A stretch of 64,000 nt of DNA from Bremia lactucae (GCF_004359215.1 NC_090622.1:1968274-2032273); one strand, 5' to 3'. Positions 21,651-32,749 are shown, numbered from the stretch's first letter. Notes: a model not told the origin generated them from the sequence alone. Numbers and translations are program-made.

Positions 21651-22089
21651 TTACTTTATGGGTAAAATACCCTTTTATCTAATTTAAAATAGTTAGTTAC
21701 GAAAATCCCATTTATTATGGGTAATAAATGTGGTCGCCGCCAGCTATAAATCTGGCGGCCAAAATCGATTTTTTTAATTAGATAGGGTAAGGTTTTAGAT
21801 TTAAATAATAAAATTAATTCAGTTCCCCTTTTGATCTTAAAGCATTAAGTGCCATTTTGAAGCTTGCGCATTGATCTGTAAGAGGTAGAAGCCTTTCTAA
21901 GGTATGTCCTCTTGGGCACTAGTTGCCACTTGGTTCTACGAACCCTGAATCTCTCGAACTAGGATTCCTTAAGCTTTAATAGCTTGTACGACTCCCTGAG
22001 TTGTTAAACACATTAGCTCAATAGAACTAAGTGACTCTCTGAGTCTGAAAGTCTTCCTCTGACTTTAGAAGCGAGGTAGCTCCGCTACA
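21606..22089 (+). repeat. 3' LTR, family E
   Basis: TGTAATGGGGCACACATC at the left and GTAGCTCCGCTACA at the right, 484 bp, with the family hairpin (GCCGCCAG...CTGGCGGC, 21736-21759). The polypurine tract on the left makes it a 3' LTR. The flank is ACAAC (22090-22094); the matching flank of the 5' end has been lost. Confidence 0.88.
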
Positions 22090-22093
22090 ACAA

Positions 22094-22453
22094 CCTTATG
22101 TTGAAGAAACGAAACAGGCATCTCATTCTAGTAAATTTGGAGGACTTGTTATTCGAATTTTACAAGAACGATCCCAGTGGAGCCGTTTTTCCGGACCTGC
22201 GATAGAGTCGCAAAAGTGTCAATTTCACCGTTGGATGACGATAAAAATTGATTCTAGTCCTATTCAAAGATATTTTAAGATCTACTATCGACCTACAACA
22301 GAACACCAGCAAAAGATCGAGACCAAAATTTGTTCGGCGTACCGAACCTATTGCACCGAAATCATTGCTGCGGCAACCGAACATGGTTTGATTGGAGCCT
22401 CAAAAACAATTAAGCGAGATCGGTGGCTCAAATCCGGAAAAGAAGGGGTTTAG
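22094..22453 (+). CDS. Open frame of unknown function, apparently interrupted by the LTR on its left
   Basis: Frame 2 is open from the LTR boundary to a stop at 22453, about 119 codons. An internal ATG at 22235 would give 72 residues. The product is hydrophilic with balanced composition (segments LVIRILQERSQWSRFSGP, PIQRYFKIYYRPTTEHQQKI, SAYRTYCTEIIAAATEHG). I recognise no family. The DNA belongs to none of the retroelement families in the window. It could be the 3' part of a host gene or transposon gene split by the insertion, or a chance frame. Confidence 0.35.
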   Translation, partial: PYVEETKQASHSSKFGGLVIRILQERSQWSRFSGPAIESQKCQFHRWMTIKIDSSPIQRYFKIYYRPTTEHQQKIETKICSAYRTYCTEIIAAATEHGLIGASKTIKRDRWLKSGKEGV

Positions 22454-22713
22454 AATGACAGCCAAATCCATCCTACACGACTTGACGAATGCGCTAAAAA
22501 CACTATAGTCTTTTTATTTCTTTTACAATATCATGAATGTTGCACGAAGTCGCGACTTCCTCGAAGGAGCATATGGCTGGCATAATTGGTTGTAGCCCTT
22601 AGATAGGGACAAATTCAAGATTCTTTATGAGAGGTCACCACATTTGTTCATGGATTACGAATGTGTGGCAAATGCACCAAGTATTACCATCATTCCCGTA
22701 TTTTTTCGCTAAG
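22454..22713. other. Unassigned spacer
   Basis: Nothing recognised between the open frame and the next LTR. Confidence 0.4.
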
Positions 22714-23145
22714 TGAAATGAAGCATTGCCGACTTGTACTGCTTCAGAACAAGTCCACTTCGCACTGCCTCAGTGCGAGTGGTGCCTCACGTCGCTTCAC
22801 GCACACTAGTACGTGCAACGGAAGTCTTCTCGTTAAAACACTTGCATTAAAGAGGGTAAATTAGAAACAGTATCAATAGAATTAAGTTCTTCTTGTCTAT
22901 CTACTTAATACTAGCTTAATTATAAACTAATACAGAACATGAGCTAAAAGTCTTATCTGTCTCACGCGTCCAGCGCTGACTGGACCGCGGAGAAAGTAGA
23001 TATAATAGTCTATATCTACCAATGGATAAGCTTTTAGAATATTACCCTGTAAAGTAATATTCTCCAAATATTCTCTACCTTTTAGATGACATATTCATTA
23101 ACAACCTTTAAGTGATAATTTTATGTAACGATACAACTCGTCACA
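22714..23145 (-). repeat. 3' LTR, family A
   Basis: Left end TGAAATGAAGC (mutated TGTAACGGGGC), right end AACTCGTCACA. The minus strand just outside reads GGGAGGGGTG, a polypurine tract. It contains the LTR A hairpin region (CTTGTACTG...CAGAACAAG). Confidence 0.8.
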
Positions 23146-23165
23146 TCACCCCTCCCATAATCGAC
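23146..23165 (-). other. Polypurine tract
   Basis: The minus strand reads CGATTATGGGAGGGGTGA into the LTR. Confidence 0.65.
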
Positions 23166-23262
23166 AATCACTCTGACTGTCATTGGATAGAATGGTCACT
23201 TTAAGACTACTTCATTAAAAACGATATTTATTGGTCAGAACCATCATTTTTAATTCTATCGC

Positions 23263-24958
23263 ATGGTTAACAAGTTCATGCGGTTAATAAATAGTACGGC
23301 GCCTTCGGCTGCGGTTCATGCAGCCGCGGGCAACGCATTATTGTCTCTTGCGGCAGACGTTTCGTCTGCCGTAGCGTTATCTTCTCCTGCAACTCGAAAT
23401 GTTGCGGGTGCACGAGGTGATACATCACGTGAATGCAGCCCCTCTTTGGAGGTCGACTACAAATGCGAGTCGGACGAAATGACCGACTCGTGGAAAATAG
23501 AACAGTCGCCTGATCATCGTCAGGCGGCTGACAATAAGCGTTCGAATGAGGGGGCTCATTCGGGTAGACGTGCTGGTAGCATTCGCTACAGCATGTTCGG
23601 TTCCGACGACGAGGATGATTCCTCATAGCCAGTAACGTCTCCGGTGGCGTCACACGCACATTATTCTGTGCGCGGTGATGACAATGGCGTAAGCCATCGA
23701 AGAAAAAGTTCTTGTAGCCCCCCTGCTTCAGTGAATACCACTCAGGGGAGTGAAGACACTAAAATGTCTCGTCTCGCCCCTGACAAGAAGCCGTAGCTTT
23801 TGCTTGAACGGCTAATCAATAGCTTGTCTGGAGAGACTACTCCTCACAATAATAATCCCTTATATATTGCGACAAAGCTACATGGCCTTGATCCCAACGC
23901 GAAGAACTTTCGCGCTAAGGAAGATTTTTTTCTCGATGCTTTTTTCAAGCATCGATGCTATAGTGGCAACAAAAAGTGAAATAAAGTCTCGCTTATGCAA
24001 GCCTGGACCGCGTTCATTCGCAATGTCAAAGACATTAGGACGCGAAGCCTGGCTTCAAAAACTAAACGCGATTCGCGTTAAGTTTGAGAAACGAACTCCA
24101 ACCGGTGCAAGGTATAAATGGCATCGGTTGTCACGTGAGGCAGGACTTCCATGCCCCACGTAGGGTGATCCCTGTCCGTGTTGTGTTGACAACACCAAGC
24201 GAGTGGAAGCGGATGTCTATTCCCTCTTTCTTCGCCCGGGGAAGGGCTCGCATCTCTATCGAGATGCACGATGCGATTGACGTTTTGCAATCGATTTACA
24301 AGCGCCAGGGGCGCGTGTTTTCCGATGGACCTTCTTATCCATCGGATAGGTCTCGTCATACTGACGGACGAGGTCCTCAACTATGGCAACCAGCAGGGAA
24401 CGAGGCTCCCAGCTGTCATGTGAAGGTGATTTACCGCGCCAGCGAACAAGATAACTCGTTCGCTGCACCTTCACATCACGGTGGTTTTGGATGCGTTCCA
24501 CAAGGAAACGTTGACCACCGTGGGATTCCACCAATGGTTGTGGCGAGGAGGAAAAATTAGATACGGCCCATGTATCGGATCTAGAGTCGAAGATCGACAA
24601 ACTCGATCGCTTCCTCCATGATTTGGAGGAAGGACTTGTCCACGAGCGTGGCAATCATCGCTTGTTGGAGTAGGCGGTGCAGGCTCACCATATCGAGCGG
24701 TCGGAAGATCGTTCGAAGAGTGCGTACTTCATGTTGGAGTACGAACGGAACTATCACGCTCTTCGTGATGAGCTGTCGTCAGCTCATCGCAGTTTCGAGG
24801 ATACTCGGAAGTGGCATGAGAAACTTCAGATCCAACATGAGAATCTAGTTCGCGATCACAAGAATCTTTTAGGGATTCTTGAAAAGGGTGGTCAGATCCG
24901 TCCTCAGAAGAAACCGCGTGCTGATGGTACGGGCGGAGCCGACCAACATAAAACGTAG
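23263..24958 (+). pseudogene. Antisense ORF of the A lineage (AS-A), broken copy 2
   Basis: Starts at ATG 23263 in the same context as copy 3 (ATCGCATG). The first frame is open for 121 codons (23263-23628): alanine-rich start, LEVDYKCESDE, DHRQAADNKRSNEGAHSG and an acidic FGSDDEDDSS. After a break come LINSLSGETTPHNN, the NVKDI block and, in frame 24677-24958, the coiled coil (YERNYHALRDELSSAHRSFE) and basic tail RPQKKPRADGTGG. The segment 23812-24291 is nearly identical to copy 1, including the disabling shifts. It overlaps the sense hinge and chromodomain (24256-25409, minus). Confidence 0.72.
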
Positions 24959-25533
24959 AATGCGTTCGCATTGTACGTGGCAATTCTATTGTGTACGCAT
25001 TGCCTCTGCGATGCAGTACACGGAAAGGCCCAATGAACTTGGGTATTAGTTTTCTGCGTCTCACGTTAGTGACTACATGCTTAGGAAAGTTTACCGTAGA
25101 GAGCAGTACTAGGTCATTTGTTTTAAACGAAAGAACGTTTGCTCTTCTATGTTTGTCTACGTTCCGTTTCTGACGGTCCACTGCGTTAGCAATGGAATCC
25201 TGTAAAAAAAAGGTTACTGATTCTTGAGCCAGCAGAAATTCCTCTGCTGACTCATTTGTATTGTCTTTTTCAGTGCACCTTGTGCGCACTGCCATGAGGT
25301 CTTTATCATCTTCGATTTCGATTGCTTCGACATCGACACCATTCGCGTCGTAGGTAACTTCGACGCGTGATGAGCATGAGCCAGAAGCGGTTTTGCTCGT
25401 GCAGTCCACCCCCCCTTAAACTAGACGATCCCTTTAATTGGGCGAATATACGTGGATGGCGTAAGCCATTCACGAAGAGCGGTGTATGCGTTGTAGACGC
25501 ATGCACCGAATTACTGATGGCGAATTCGACCAT
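24256..25533 (-). pseudogene. Integrase C-terminal module, hinge and chromodomain, family A
   Basis: Frame 25409-24729 (226 codons) holds VEVTYDANGVDVEAIEIEDD, KFIGPFRVLHRRGNAYTIELP and THSTFYVGRLRPYHQ, then the hydrophilic hinge. 24654-24256 holds the chromodomain (FLVERIQNHRD, SYLVRWRGK, DSWEPRS) and a basic C-terminus. A frameshift separates hinge and chromodomain. 25533-25306 carries the end of the catalytic core (VEFAISNSVHASTTHTP). Confidence 0.8.
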
Positions 25534-25536
25534 CGG

Positions 25537-26196
25537 TTAAAACTCGCTCCAATTTGGATACGATTGGACGCAACCTCGAAGTATCTCTTCGAGGACGCGA
25601 TTTACGCGTTCTGTTTGATCATCCGTTTCTGGGTGATCGGATGTTGACATAGTCAGCCGTGTTTCGAGAGATCGGAACACGGATTGCCAGAACTCCGCCG
25701 TGAATCTCGGATCTCTATCCGAAACCAATTCACGGGGTAACCCATGGAGTTTGAATACCGTGTCGATAAAGACACGGGCACAACCCGGAGCCGTAATCGA
25801 CTCTGGTACCGCAGCAAGGTGTACCATCTTGCTGAATCTGTCTACAAAAACAAGGATTCCATTGTTTTTGTGTTCGTCTTCGGGAAATCCGAAGACGAAG
25901 TCCATAGATACGGACTGCCAACACTCTGCCGGAAGTGGTAAAGGTTGAAGAGGTGCACGGGATGAAGGGCTAGGCTTCACCCGTTGACATACCTCGCAAG
26001 CACGAATGTACTTGCGCACAAACTGATACTGGCGGGGCCAGTAAAAGTCGCGACTTACTGTGAAATGAGTCTTCTCACGTCCACGATTTCCACATGTTGG
26101 TGCATCGTGACATTTATACATGATGCGCAAGCGCGTATCATTGTGAACTGGGACGACGACACGTGAAGTGTCGCCGGCAACTGCTGTGGAATACAA
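25537..26196 (-). pseudogene. Integrase zinc-binding region and catalytic core, family A
   Basis: An open frame of 219 codons. The zinc-binding region is damaged: the second histidine of the usual H...GGH is lost (CHDAPTCGNRGREK), while CEVCQ is kept. The DDE core is complete: D in SMDFVFGFP, D in VSDRDPRF and E in TERVNRVLEE. Core and C-terminal module are separated by stops at about 25535. Known role: joining cDNA ends to chromosomal DNA. Confidence 0.82.
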
Positions 26197-26429
26197 TAAG
26201 CCGTTGCGTGTTGTATTTCGTTGAGATGACGATCGATATAAAGCCGGTAAATTTTTATAAGATTAATGGGATGGATTCATTAGATGATCCATCAAACCTA
26301 GAAGGTCTTTATCTTCTGTGTAGGCTTTCTTTATGTCATCAAACAAGGTTGTTGTCGAAAACTCGTAGTGAGTGTTGCAACAGTAAGAATTTTTTCACTG
26401 TTGGAGTGCACTGCTGACTCGAAATTTAG

Positions 26430-26850
26430 TCAGCTTTATAACGCATCAGCGACGACACTAAGTCGTCCTGATGTATATTTCACGGAGAAATTATACTCCG
26501 CGAAGAAGGATAGCCATCTCGCCATTCTTTGCGAGAGGTGTGGGCTGCTTACGGCCGTGCGTAATGACGCATGGTCTGTATATAGGATGAACGGTCTATC
26601 TCCGAGGAGATAGACTTTGAAATTAGCCAGTTCATTTTTCCATGGCAATAAGTTCCTTGTATTGTACTGGGTAATTTCGTTCAGCTGGTTCCGGCTGACG
26701 CGATTGGTAACAGACGACGCGCTCCGCGCCGTCTGTACCGTATTGCATTAACGCACAGCCGATTGCGAAATTGCTTGCGTCACAGACCACATGGAATGGT
26801 CTGTCTTGATCTGCAATCACCAAGATGGGCGATTGCATCAAGCTTTTCTT
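26430..26850 (-). pseudogene. RNase H, family A (broken)
   Basis: Frame 26841-26632 encodes QSPILVIADQDRPFHVVCDASNF and continues to NYPVQYKELIAMEK. Frame 26648-26436 continues with FILYTDHASLRTAVSSPHLS and RLSVVADAL. The catalytic D in CDAS and in YTDHAS, and the terminal D in ADAL, are visible. A single frameshift at about 26640 splits it. Confidence 0.8.
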
Positions 26851-26989
26851 GTTACCTTCAAAGGAACGCTGACAATTTGCGTTCCGAAACCGTTTCTCGT
26901 CTTTTTTATAAAAGACGAGAGAGATGAATTGTCATCTCGGCGTAATGCGTGAGTACTCGTGCAAGTAAGCCGCTAATCCAAGGAACTTC

Positions 26990-27800
26990 CTAAGTCCCTT
27001 GACATCGACTGATACAGGCCAGTCAGTAATTGCTTTGATATTTTCGGGATCACGGCACACGCCGTGTTTACCGACGATGCACCGAAGAAGTGTAATTCGC
27101 TGCAAGCGAATTACACTTCTTCAGATTTGCGCACAACTTATGCTTTCGCATAAGTGTAAGAACCTGACGAACATGATTCTTACGAACTTCCACGTCCATC
27201 TTACGGTCCGTGGCCCGACTATGGACGAATACATCGTCGAAATAACTCGGTGCGAAAATTCGTACCGGTCTCAATATTCGATACGCATCTGTTGAATGTT
27301 GCAGGGGCGTTATTAAGCCTCTGTGGCATTACTAGCCATTCCCAGAGCATCCCACTGGAAGTGCTCACTGCTGTGTACGAGATGTCCCGTTCACGGATTA
27401 GGATCTGATAAAATCTATCCATCAGATCCATAGACGAAAAGATGGTACTTTTAGACATACCATCTATGATTACGTCTTTTCTAGGTATCGGCGTTTAAGC
27501 CGGTACCGTTGCAGCATTCAATTTATTGAATGCGTGCACTATCCGCCATCCTCCTGTGGCTTTTCACGCACAAAAAGCCGTAAAGCTATGTGGGGAGGTT
27601 GACTCCCTCACATGGCCTGCTTTTAATCGATCGATAAAAGAATTAGTACTTGTTAACGAGGCAGTGGCCACTGCTTCATCACACAGTACTTCGAGCCCGG
27701 TTTGAGCTCGAACTCATGTCGAGTGCCTTTATCCTTAGGCAACTCGCATGGAAATGCTTCAGGGAATACATCCCTAAATTCTATTAAATCCTCGTATAGA
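26990..27800 (-). pseudogene. Reverse transcriptase, family A (broken)
   Basis: Frame 27458-27219 encodes FSSMDLMDRFYQILIRERDI (palm, first catalytic D), TAVSTSSGMLWEWLVMPQRL and NAPATFNRCV. Frame 27274-27068 encodes the catalytic SYFDDVFVHSRA and VLTLMRKHKLCANLKKC. A perfect 18-bp hairpin (27084-27122) lies just after this. Upstream pieces (27800-27460) are degenerate. Confidence 0.8.
27084..27122. repeat. Perfect 18-bp inverted repeat with 3-nt loop in the RT gene
   Basis: Left arm 27084-27101 (GAAGAAGTGTAATTCGCT), loop GCA, right arm 27105-27122 its exact reverse complement. Confidence 0.95.
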
Positions 27801-28180
27801 GGATTTGTCTTGAGTGACTCTCAAGATTGAGTAGCATACCTTTCAATCCGAGTCTTCACATGAGCTGCTGAGAACCCGTTCGTTCTCTGCAAAAATAACC
27901 GCTGACCGAATGTCCGTTACTTAATCGTCCTCTGTGACGAGTACGCAGATCTGCTTGATTTTACCACCATGCAGATCTGTCAAGAACCGCTTAGATTCTA
28001 GGGTTGGTAATTGAGTTATCTCCGAAGTTAACTTCGGAGGCGCATACAGATCAAGAGTATAAGCGCCTGCTCTTGAGCCGTTTTTGACCAAGACATTTAA
28101 TGTCTCGGTTTCTTCCTGGGATTTATCTACAGGCTGCCGAGAAATTAATCCCTTGGGATCTTGGAGTCTAGTTACTTCAG

Positions 28181-29025
28181 CTATTTGAGGAGATTTCTCC
28201 TCAAGTACGTGGGACCTTTTTCCTCAACGTCTTTTGAGTGTAATTGCGCTATCACAGTTGGGTTCTCTACGGTCGACTCTCTACTCGACCTAGAATCATC
28301 GTGTTGTCCCTTCGTAGCAACCGGTATACTCCAAGAATGTCGCTCGCTGGGCGTACATTCATGTCTCAATCCACTTGACTTATTGGAGTGGTGGACCTCT
28401 GGCACTGCCTGTGGATTCGCACAGCCGCCGGCAGCTGACTCCACAGTGTGATTAGAAATCAAACTGTGATCTTGTGCAGTTGTACTAACGACCGTTCCAC
28501 AAGTAAGGCCATCGCACTCACTCGTAGCACATCCACACGCTTGTGGACGCTCCAAGACGTTTATCAGATGCCATCTGATGAGCAAAGTGGCAGGCATCTT
28601 TACGGATCGATGCTGCCAGCTAATCCTTGGCTCGTAGTTTCTGAGCCAAGGTAAATCTAGGATGACATCAAATTTGTCATCCAAATCCAGTACGATGAAA
28701 TTATCATGCTGTAAATCTCTTAACGTTTAGTTAATTACTCTACGCGTTTCATTACTGTTATCGATGCTTCTGTCGCTAGACGTACCGTCATCCTCGTTAG
28801 AGAGCCTACGACCCTCTAGTGACTGGCGACGAATAAAGTTATTCGACGCTCCGCAGTCCTCTCGGGCTCTGAGTGACAAACCATTTGTCACTTATAATTT
28901 CTAGGTGGTGAGGGATACCTCATCACCAGATGCAGAGACACATAATGATTGTGTGTCTGGAGCAACTTTAGTCAAAAGATTTGCAAATTCTCTTGAGGTT
29001 GCTGGATCAGTAGGGCGTTGCGCCC
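28181..29025 (-). pseudogene. Protease and gag/protease linker, family A (broken)
   Basis: Frame 28684-28181 begins DDKFDVILDLPWLRNYEPRI, the second half of a retropepsin-like protease, followed by a linker with RPQACGC, SECDGLTCGT and NKSSGLRHECTP. The first half (29025-28690) is present without a clean frame; the DNA for the SNNF region is at about 28830-28845. The 18-nt palindrome at 28021-28038 lies downstream. Confidence 0.7.
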
Positions 29026-30149
29026 CTACTGACCCCGTCCATTTTTTGGCGGTCCGCCTCGCTGTTGCGATTTCGCAACAACGTCGGATCCGCGACCGTT
29101 GCCGTTTTTGGCATACGATCCAAAATTACGTTCAGTACCTTTTGGTGCTGGACGTGGGGCACTACACTCATGAGCGTAATGTCCCAATTTTTGGCAGCGA
29201 TGGCATTTCTGCGATCGCTTATTGCTCGAAAAGCGAGGTCTCTCGCTTTTGACGTAAGAAAGGTCCATGGGTTCTGGACCTCCTAACTCGTGTCGTCATG
29301 GAGGACGATATGATGACGAACTAGCTTGAGCCTGTCTCAAGCTAAAATTCTCCTGTTCCGCAGCAAATATTGCTTCTTCAAGCGTATCCAGTTCCAAGCG
29401 GAACAGGTGGGTCTATACGGGATCATCCGTAAGACCTTGCATGAACACTGTAATCAACGTGTGCTCATGAACTGGCTTATTTGTTATACAACTCGCTGAG
29501 AGTCGTATGTGCTGGGCATATGCGTGAACATCACGCTTGCCTTGCTTGAGTTTCAGAAGCTCTAAACGAGCTCTGAACTCAGCCCTAGGCGGTTCAAATG
29601 TCTGTTTGAGCCGGGCTTCAAAAGCCTCTAGCGACTCAAAGACATATGAATCGAGCAGCTTAAGGCCTACTGTCAAAGTTTTGGCACGACCTGCCAAATT
29701 TGACTGAGCAAACGCGACTTGCATTTGCTCGTTGACGATGTGACTAGCTGTTATGGCATCGTCCAACTCGAAAACCATCAATAGAGGAAGTCTTCTTCGA
29801 CTCCCCTATACTTAAAGATGTCAATCTTTAAAGTTTTCGGACGACGCGTGTGCGTCATCCCCGGTACAGGGGTCTGTACCTGCTGTAACCTCAACAGTTC
29901 TGCCTGTTGAGAGCCTTGCTGTTTAAGCAAGGCTACCCTTTCCTTCACCTCGTCAAGTTCATCTTGGATGAACTTGGCGATGACTGAATGGAGGGCATCT
30001 CTGTCCAAACCGGACAGCATGGCCAAGATGGCATCGTTCCCTACGGTAAAACTCATTCGTTCGACCGCACTCCTTTCTATGTCATTTAGAAAAAAGTAGC
30101 TTTCACGCGATACATGATGCGTGTTTCCATTATCATCTAACATGTCCAT
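29026..30149 (-). pseudogene. Gag, family A
   Basis: Starts at ATG 30149 (MDMLDDNGNTHHVSRESY). Frame 30149-29778 continues with AILAMLSGLDRDALHSVI and a coiled coil KQQGSQQAELLRLQQ. Frame 29781-29413 is the capsid domain (QSNLAGRAKTL, EPPRAEFRARLELLKLKQ, FMQGLTDDPV). Frame 29268-29026 has PMDL-type sequence (MDLSYVKSERPRFSSNKRS) and an intact zinc knuckle CHRCQKLGHYAHEC (C-x2-C-x4-H-x4-C). The total of about 370 residues is normal. Two frameshifts or stops (about 29780 and 29400) separate otherwise well-preserved parts. Confidence 0.85.
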
Positions 30150-30180
30150 GTTAGATGATGGAACTGTGGTCCTTGGACGG

Positions 30181-30198
30181 ACTACAAAGTGCTACCAG
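30181..30198 (-). other. Primer binding site
   Basis: The minus strand reads CTGGTAGCACTTTGTAGT right inside the 5' LTR. Confidence 0.7.
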
Positions 30199-30633
30199 TG
30201 TAACGGGGCACTGTCAACTTGTACTGCTTCAGTACAAGTCCACTTCCCACTGCCTCAGTGCGAGTGGTGCCTCACGTCACTTCACGTACACTAGTACGAG
30301 CGGAGGGAGTCTTCTCATTAAGACACTTGCTTTAAAGAGGGTTAGTTAAAAAGTGTATGAATATAATTAAGTTCTTCTCGTCTATCTACTTAATACTGAC
30401 TTAATTATAAACTAATACAAAACATGTACTAAAAGTCTTCTCAGTCTTTCTCTTTGCGCGCGTCCAGCGCTGATTGGACCTCGGAGAAGTAGATATAATG
30501 GTATATATCTATTAATAAAAAAACTTTTAGAATATTACCAGGTAAAGTAATATTCTCCAAATAATATCTACCTTTTAGATAATATATAAATTAACAACCT
30601 TTAAGTGTTAATTTCATATAACGATACACCAAG
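30199..30633 (-). repeat. 5' LTR, family A, outer end truncated
   Basis: Left end TGTAACGGGGCACTG, with a perfect hairpin CTTGTACTG/CAGTACAAG at about 30218-30239. It runs to CGATACACC at 30633, where the last 8 or so bases of the LTR (CCGTTACA) are missing and unrelated DNA begins. Confidence 0.85.
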
Positions 30634-30883
30634 GCTCAAAATTGTCGATAATCGAGCGAGAATATAGGGACTAGAACGCAGATACGATTTTTAGGCATCA
30701 AGTAGATCTTCTAGGGAATCAGACGATTATGACCATTGTATGCACTTGTCACCGCGTTGCAGCTGAGATTGAAATAGTACATAGCACTTCTTAACATGAA
30801 AGAATTCGAAACCTTCTGAGACATAAATCAGTCAACTTTCCAAGCCAGAGTCAAATATTGCCATTGTTCCTTGCTAAAACTTG

Positions 30884-30921
<38 letters not shown>

Positions 30922-31165
30922 GCGGCTGAATTTGACTCAACAGGGGAAATTTAATACCGGCAAATACGCTGGCAATGCCGCCGGGTGAATCTATGAAATT
31001 CAAGGCTGTGTAATTGGCTACGTCGGGCTTGATTGAAGGCTATGTATTTTTCTGTTTGCTTCGAAAGACTCGTACTTTAAGCTTCAACAAACACCTGCCT
31101 CATTTGGCGATCTTCGGTCTATTTTTGCTTTCAATGAGTATGAATCTTGTAAGACTTTAATATAA
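30634..31165. other. Unique spacer containing an 18S rRNA scrap
   Basis: No gene recognised apart from the rRNA fragment. The sequence does not match any element family here. Confidence 0.5.
30873..30952 (+). pseudogene. Fragment of nuclear 18S rRNA
   Basis: About 80 bp match the universally conserved segment in the 3' half of eukaryotic small-subunit rRNA: GGAATTGACGGAAGGGCACC, ACCAGGAGTGGAGCCTGCGG and AATTTGACTCAACA, with a few substitutions (for example CTGAATTT for CTTAATTT, and one base lost in the ACACGGGG run). Similarity stops sharply on both sides, so this is a dead insert and not an rDNA unit. Confidence 0.9.
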
Positions 31166-31652
31166 TGTGACGGGGTTTTATTGCTACTGAAAAAACTAAC
31201 TATTAGAAGAGGAAGAGTTTATATATTTTCTATAATATTATTATCTCGATCGATTTTGACTTAAAAGTTCCAAAATACCAAATTTGGCTTTTATTGACAC
31301 AATAAGACATCGGTTCTATTGATTAATTGTTTTAAGTTTGGATCAACCCCGCCAATCGTCACAAGACACGATTGTGCGGTGCGCAAGTAGGTGCCATTTA
31401 TAGTTCGTCGTTATCTAATAAAGTCAGTAGTAGATAGAAGATCGTTGCGTAGGAAGTTAATGTATCAGAACCATTTTACTTTTCCCTATAATAAAGCCTT
31501 ATAATTTACTTTTAGTAGCTAAGACTTCTTAGCTACTAAGAACCTTCCTCTGCACATCGAGTACGTGAAGTAGTCGAGGCACCCCACCTTCACTGTAATC
31601 AGTGTAGGTTGACTACCGCTGTTATCAGAACTAGCAAAGGGTGCCCCGTACA
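31166..31652 (+). repeat. 5' LTR, family B
   Basis: TGTGACGGGG at the left and TGCCCCGTACA at the right, 487 bp, with the hairpin TAGCTAAG/CTTAGCTA. The flank on the left is TATAA. A primer binding site follows. Confidence 0.85.
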
Positions 31653-31668
31653 CCTTGTAGCACTCGGT
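31653..31668 (+). other. Primer binding site
   Basis: CCTTGTAGCACTCGGT, one base different from the TGGTAGCACT form in the other families. Confidence 0.6.
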
Positions 31669-31709
31669 GATCTGTTCCACGGCCTACGCACATTTCATTT
31701 TACCTGGAA

Positions 31710-32742
31710 ATGTTGGATGAAGAAGGAAGGAGCTTTAAAGCCCCTCAAAAAAGCTACCACGCAACGCATGAATGCTTCACTCATTTCAGTGACCTTATAT
31801 GGAAAGCGATCAAACGCATGAGTTCGGTCGTAGGTGGGCTAGCTATTGGCGCCATGCTATTCACACTGAACACAGATGAACAACATGCGGCTATTGCCGA
31901 GTTCTTACAACAAGAATTCGTCAAAGCTTAAGAAAAGTAGCCTTGCTTCACCAGAAAGGCTCTCAAAAGTCAAAAGTGTTGAGAGAACAGGGTGCTCAAC
32001 AGTGCAAACTGTTGAGACAGCAGCATTTACATGCTGCTAGTGGACTGACGCTTCCACGTCGACCGAGAGCTTGAAGAGAGAAATCTCTGAATATAAGGCA
32101 GTCGAAGATGACTCTCTCTTAAGATGGTTCGTCGAATTAGTCGACGCCATTTCAGCTTGCCTCATCAAGGATGATGCGACGAAAAGGAAATTCGGCATGT
32201 CCAACTTAGCCGGACGTGCCAAATCTTGGGCTTTAGTGCTCAAGCTCACGGCTCATTAATTATAGGGTCGTATGAGGTCTTAAAAATCCGGCTCAGGCAA
32301 AAATTGAGCATCACGTGCCGAATTTAGGGCTCGATCTAAGCTCCTAGATTTGAAGCAGGGCAAGCGTGACGCGAATGCCCAGTTTACACGATACCTGAAC
32401 AGATGTATCGTGAGTCATCCAATTAACGAACAAACACAGGTTTTTGTGTTTATTAAAGGTCTTGCAGATGAACCTGTTAAGACTCACCTGTTCCGGCATG
32501 AACTAAAGTTGGTCGATCAAGCGATCTCTAAAGGGGAACAGGAGAATTTCAGTCTTAAACAGGCTTTCCTCCACTCCGGAGCATATCGTCCTCCGAGACG
32601 ACAAGAAAACGGAGGTCCAGAAGCTATGAATCTCTCTTATGTGGAGAGCGAGAAACATCGCTTTTCAGGCCACAGCCGGTTGCAAAATACAATCGTTGTC
32701 AACAGACGGGCCGCTACGCCTATGAGTACGCCCAGTGCCTAG
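31710..32742 (+). pseudogene. Gag, family B (broken)
   Basis: Frame 31710-31931 starts the protein (LDEEGRSFKAPQ; AIGAMLFTLNTDEQHAAIAE), stopping at 31931. Frame 32071-32259 encodes MKREISEYKAVEDDSLLRW and SNLAGRAKSWAL. Frame 32350-32742 encodes the capsid end (FIKGLADEPVKTHLFRHELK) and MNLSYVESEKHRFSG. The zinc knuckle is decayed: NRCQQTGRYAYEYA lacks the last cysteine and the histidine. Several stops prevent expression. Confidence 0.8.
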
Positions 32743-32749
32743 AAGCATT

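Larger units (their letters stand above)
16363..22089 (+). mobile_element. Chimeric chromovirus: A 5' half joined to E pol and E 3' LTR, plus strand
   Basis: From left to right: LTR A (truncated), primer binding site, A gag (about 16690-17640), A protease start, an inverted A protease piece (17932-18246), E RT end/RNase H, E integrase, chromodomain, antisense ORF on the minus strand, polypurine tract and LTR E. It is the exact reciprocal of the neighbour at 12311-16363. Confidence 0.8.
22714..30633 (-). mobile_element. Almost complete family A chromovirus, minus strand
   Basis: From right to left: LTR A (30633-30199), primer binding site, gag (30149-29026), protease, RT, RNase H, integrase, chromodomain, polypurine tract and LTR A (23145-22714), with an antisense ORF on the plus strand (23263-24958). 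About 7.9 kb. All domains are present in the canonical Ty3/gypsy order. Every gene has at least one break. The outer end of the right LTR is cut off. Confidence 0.88.

Noticed and set aside
30873..30952. A functional rRNA gene
   Set aside because: Only about 80 bp match and similarity stops abruptly on both sides.
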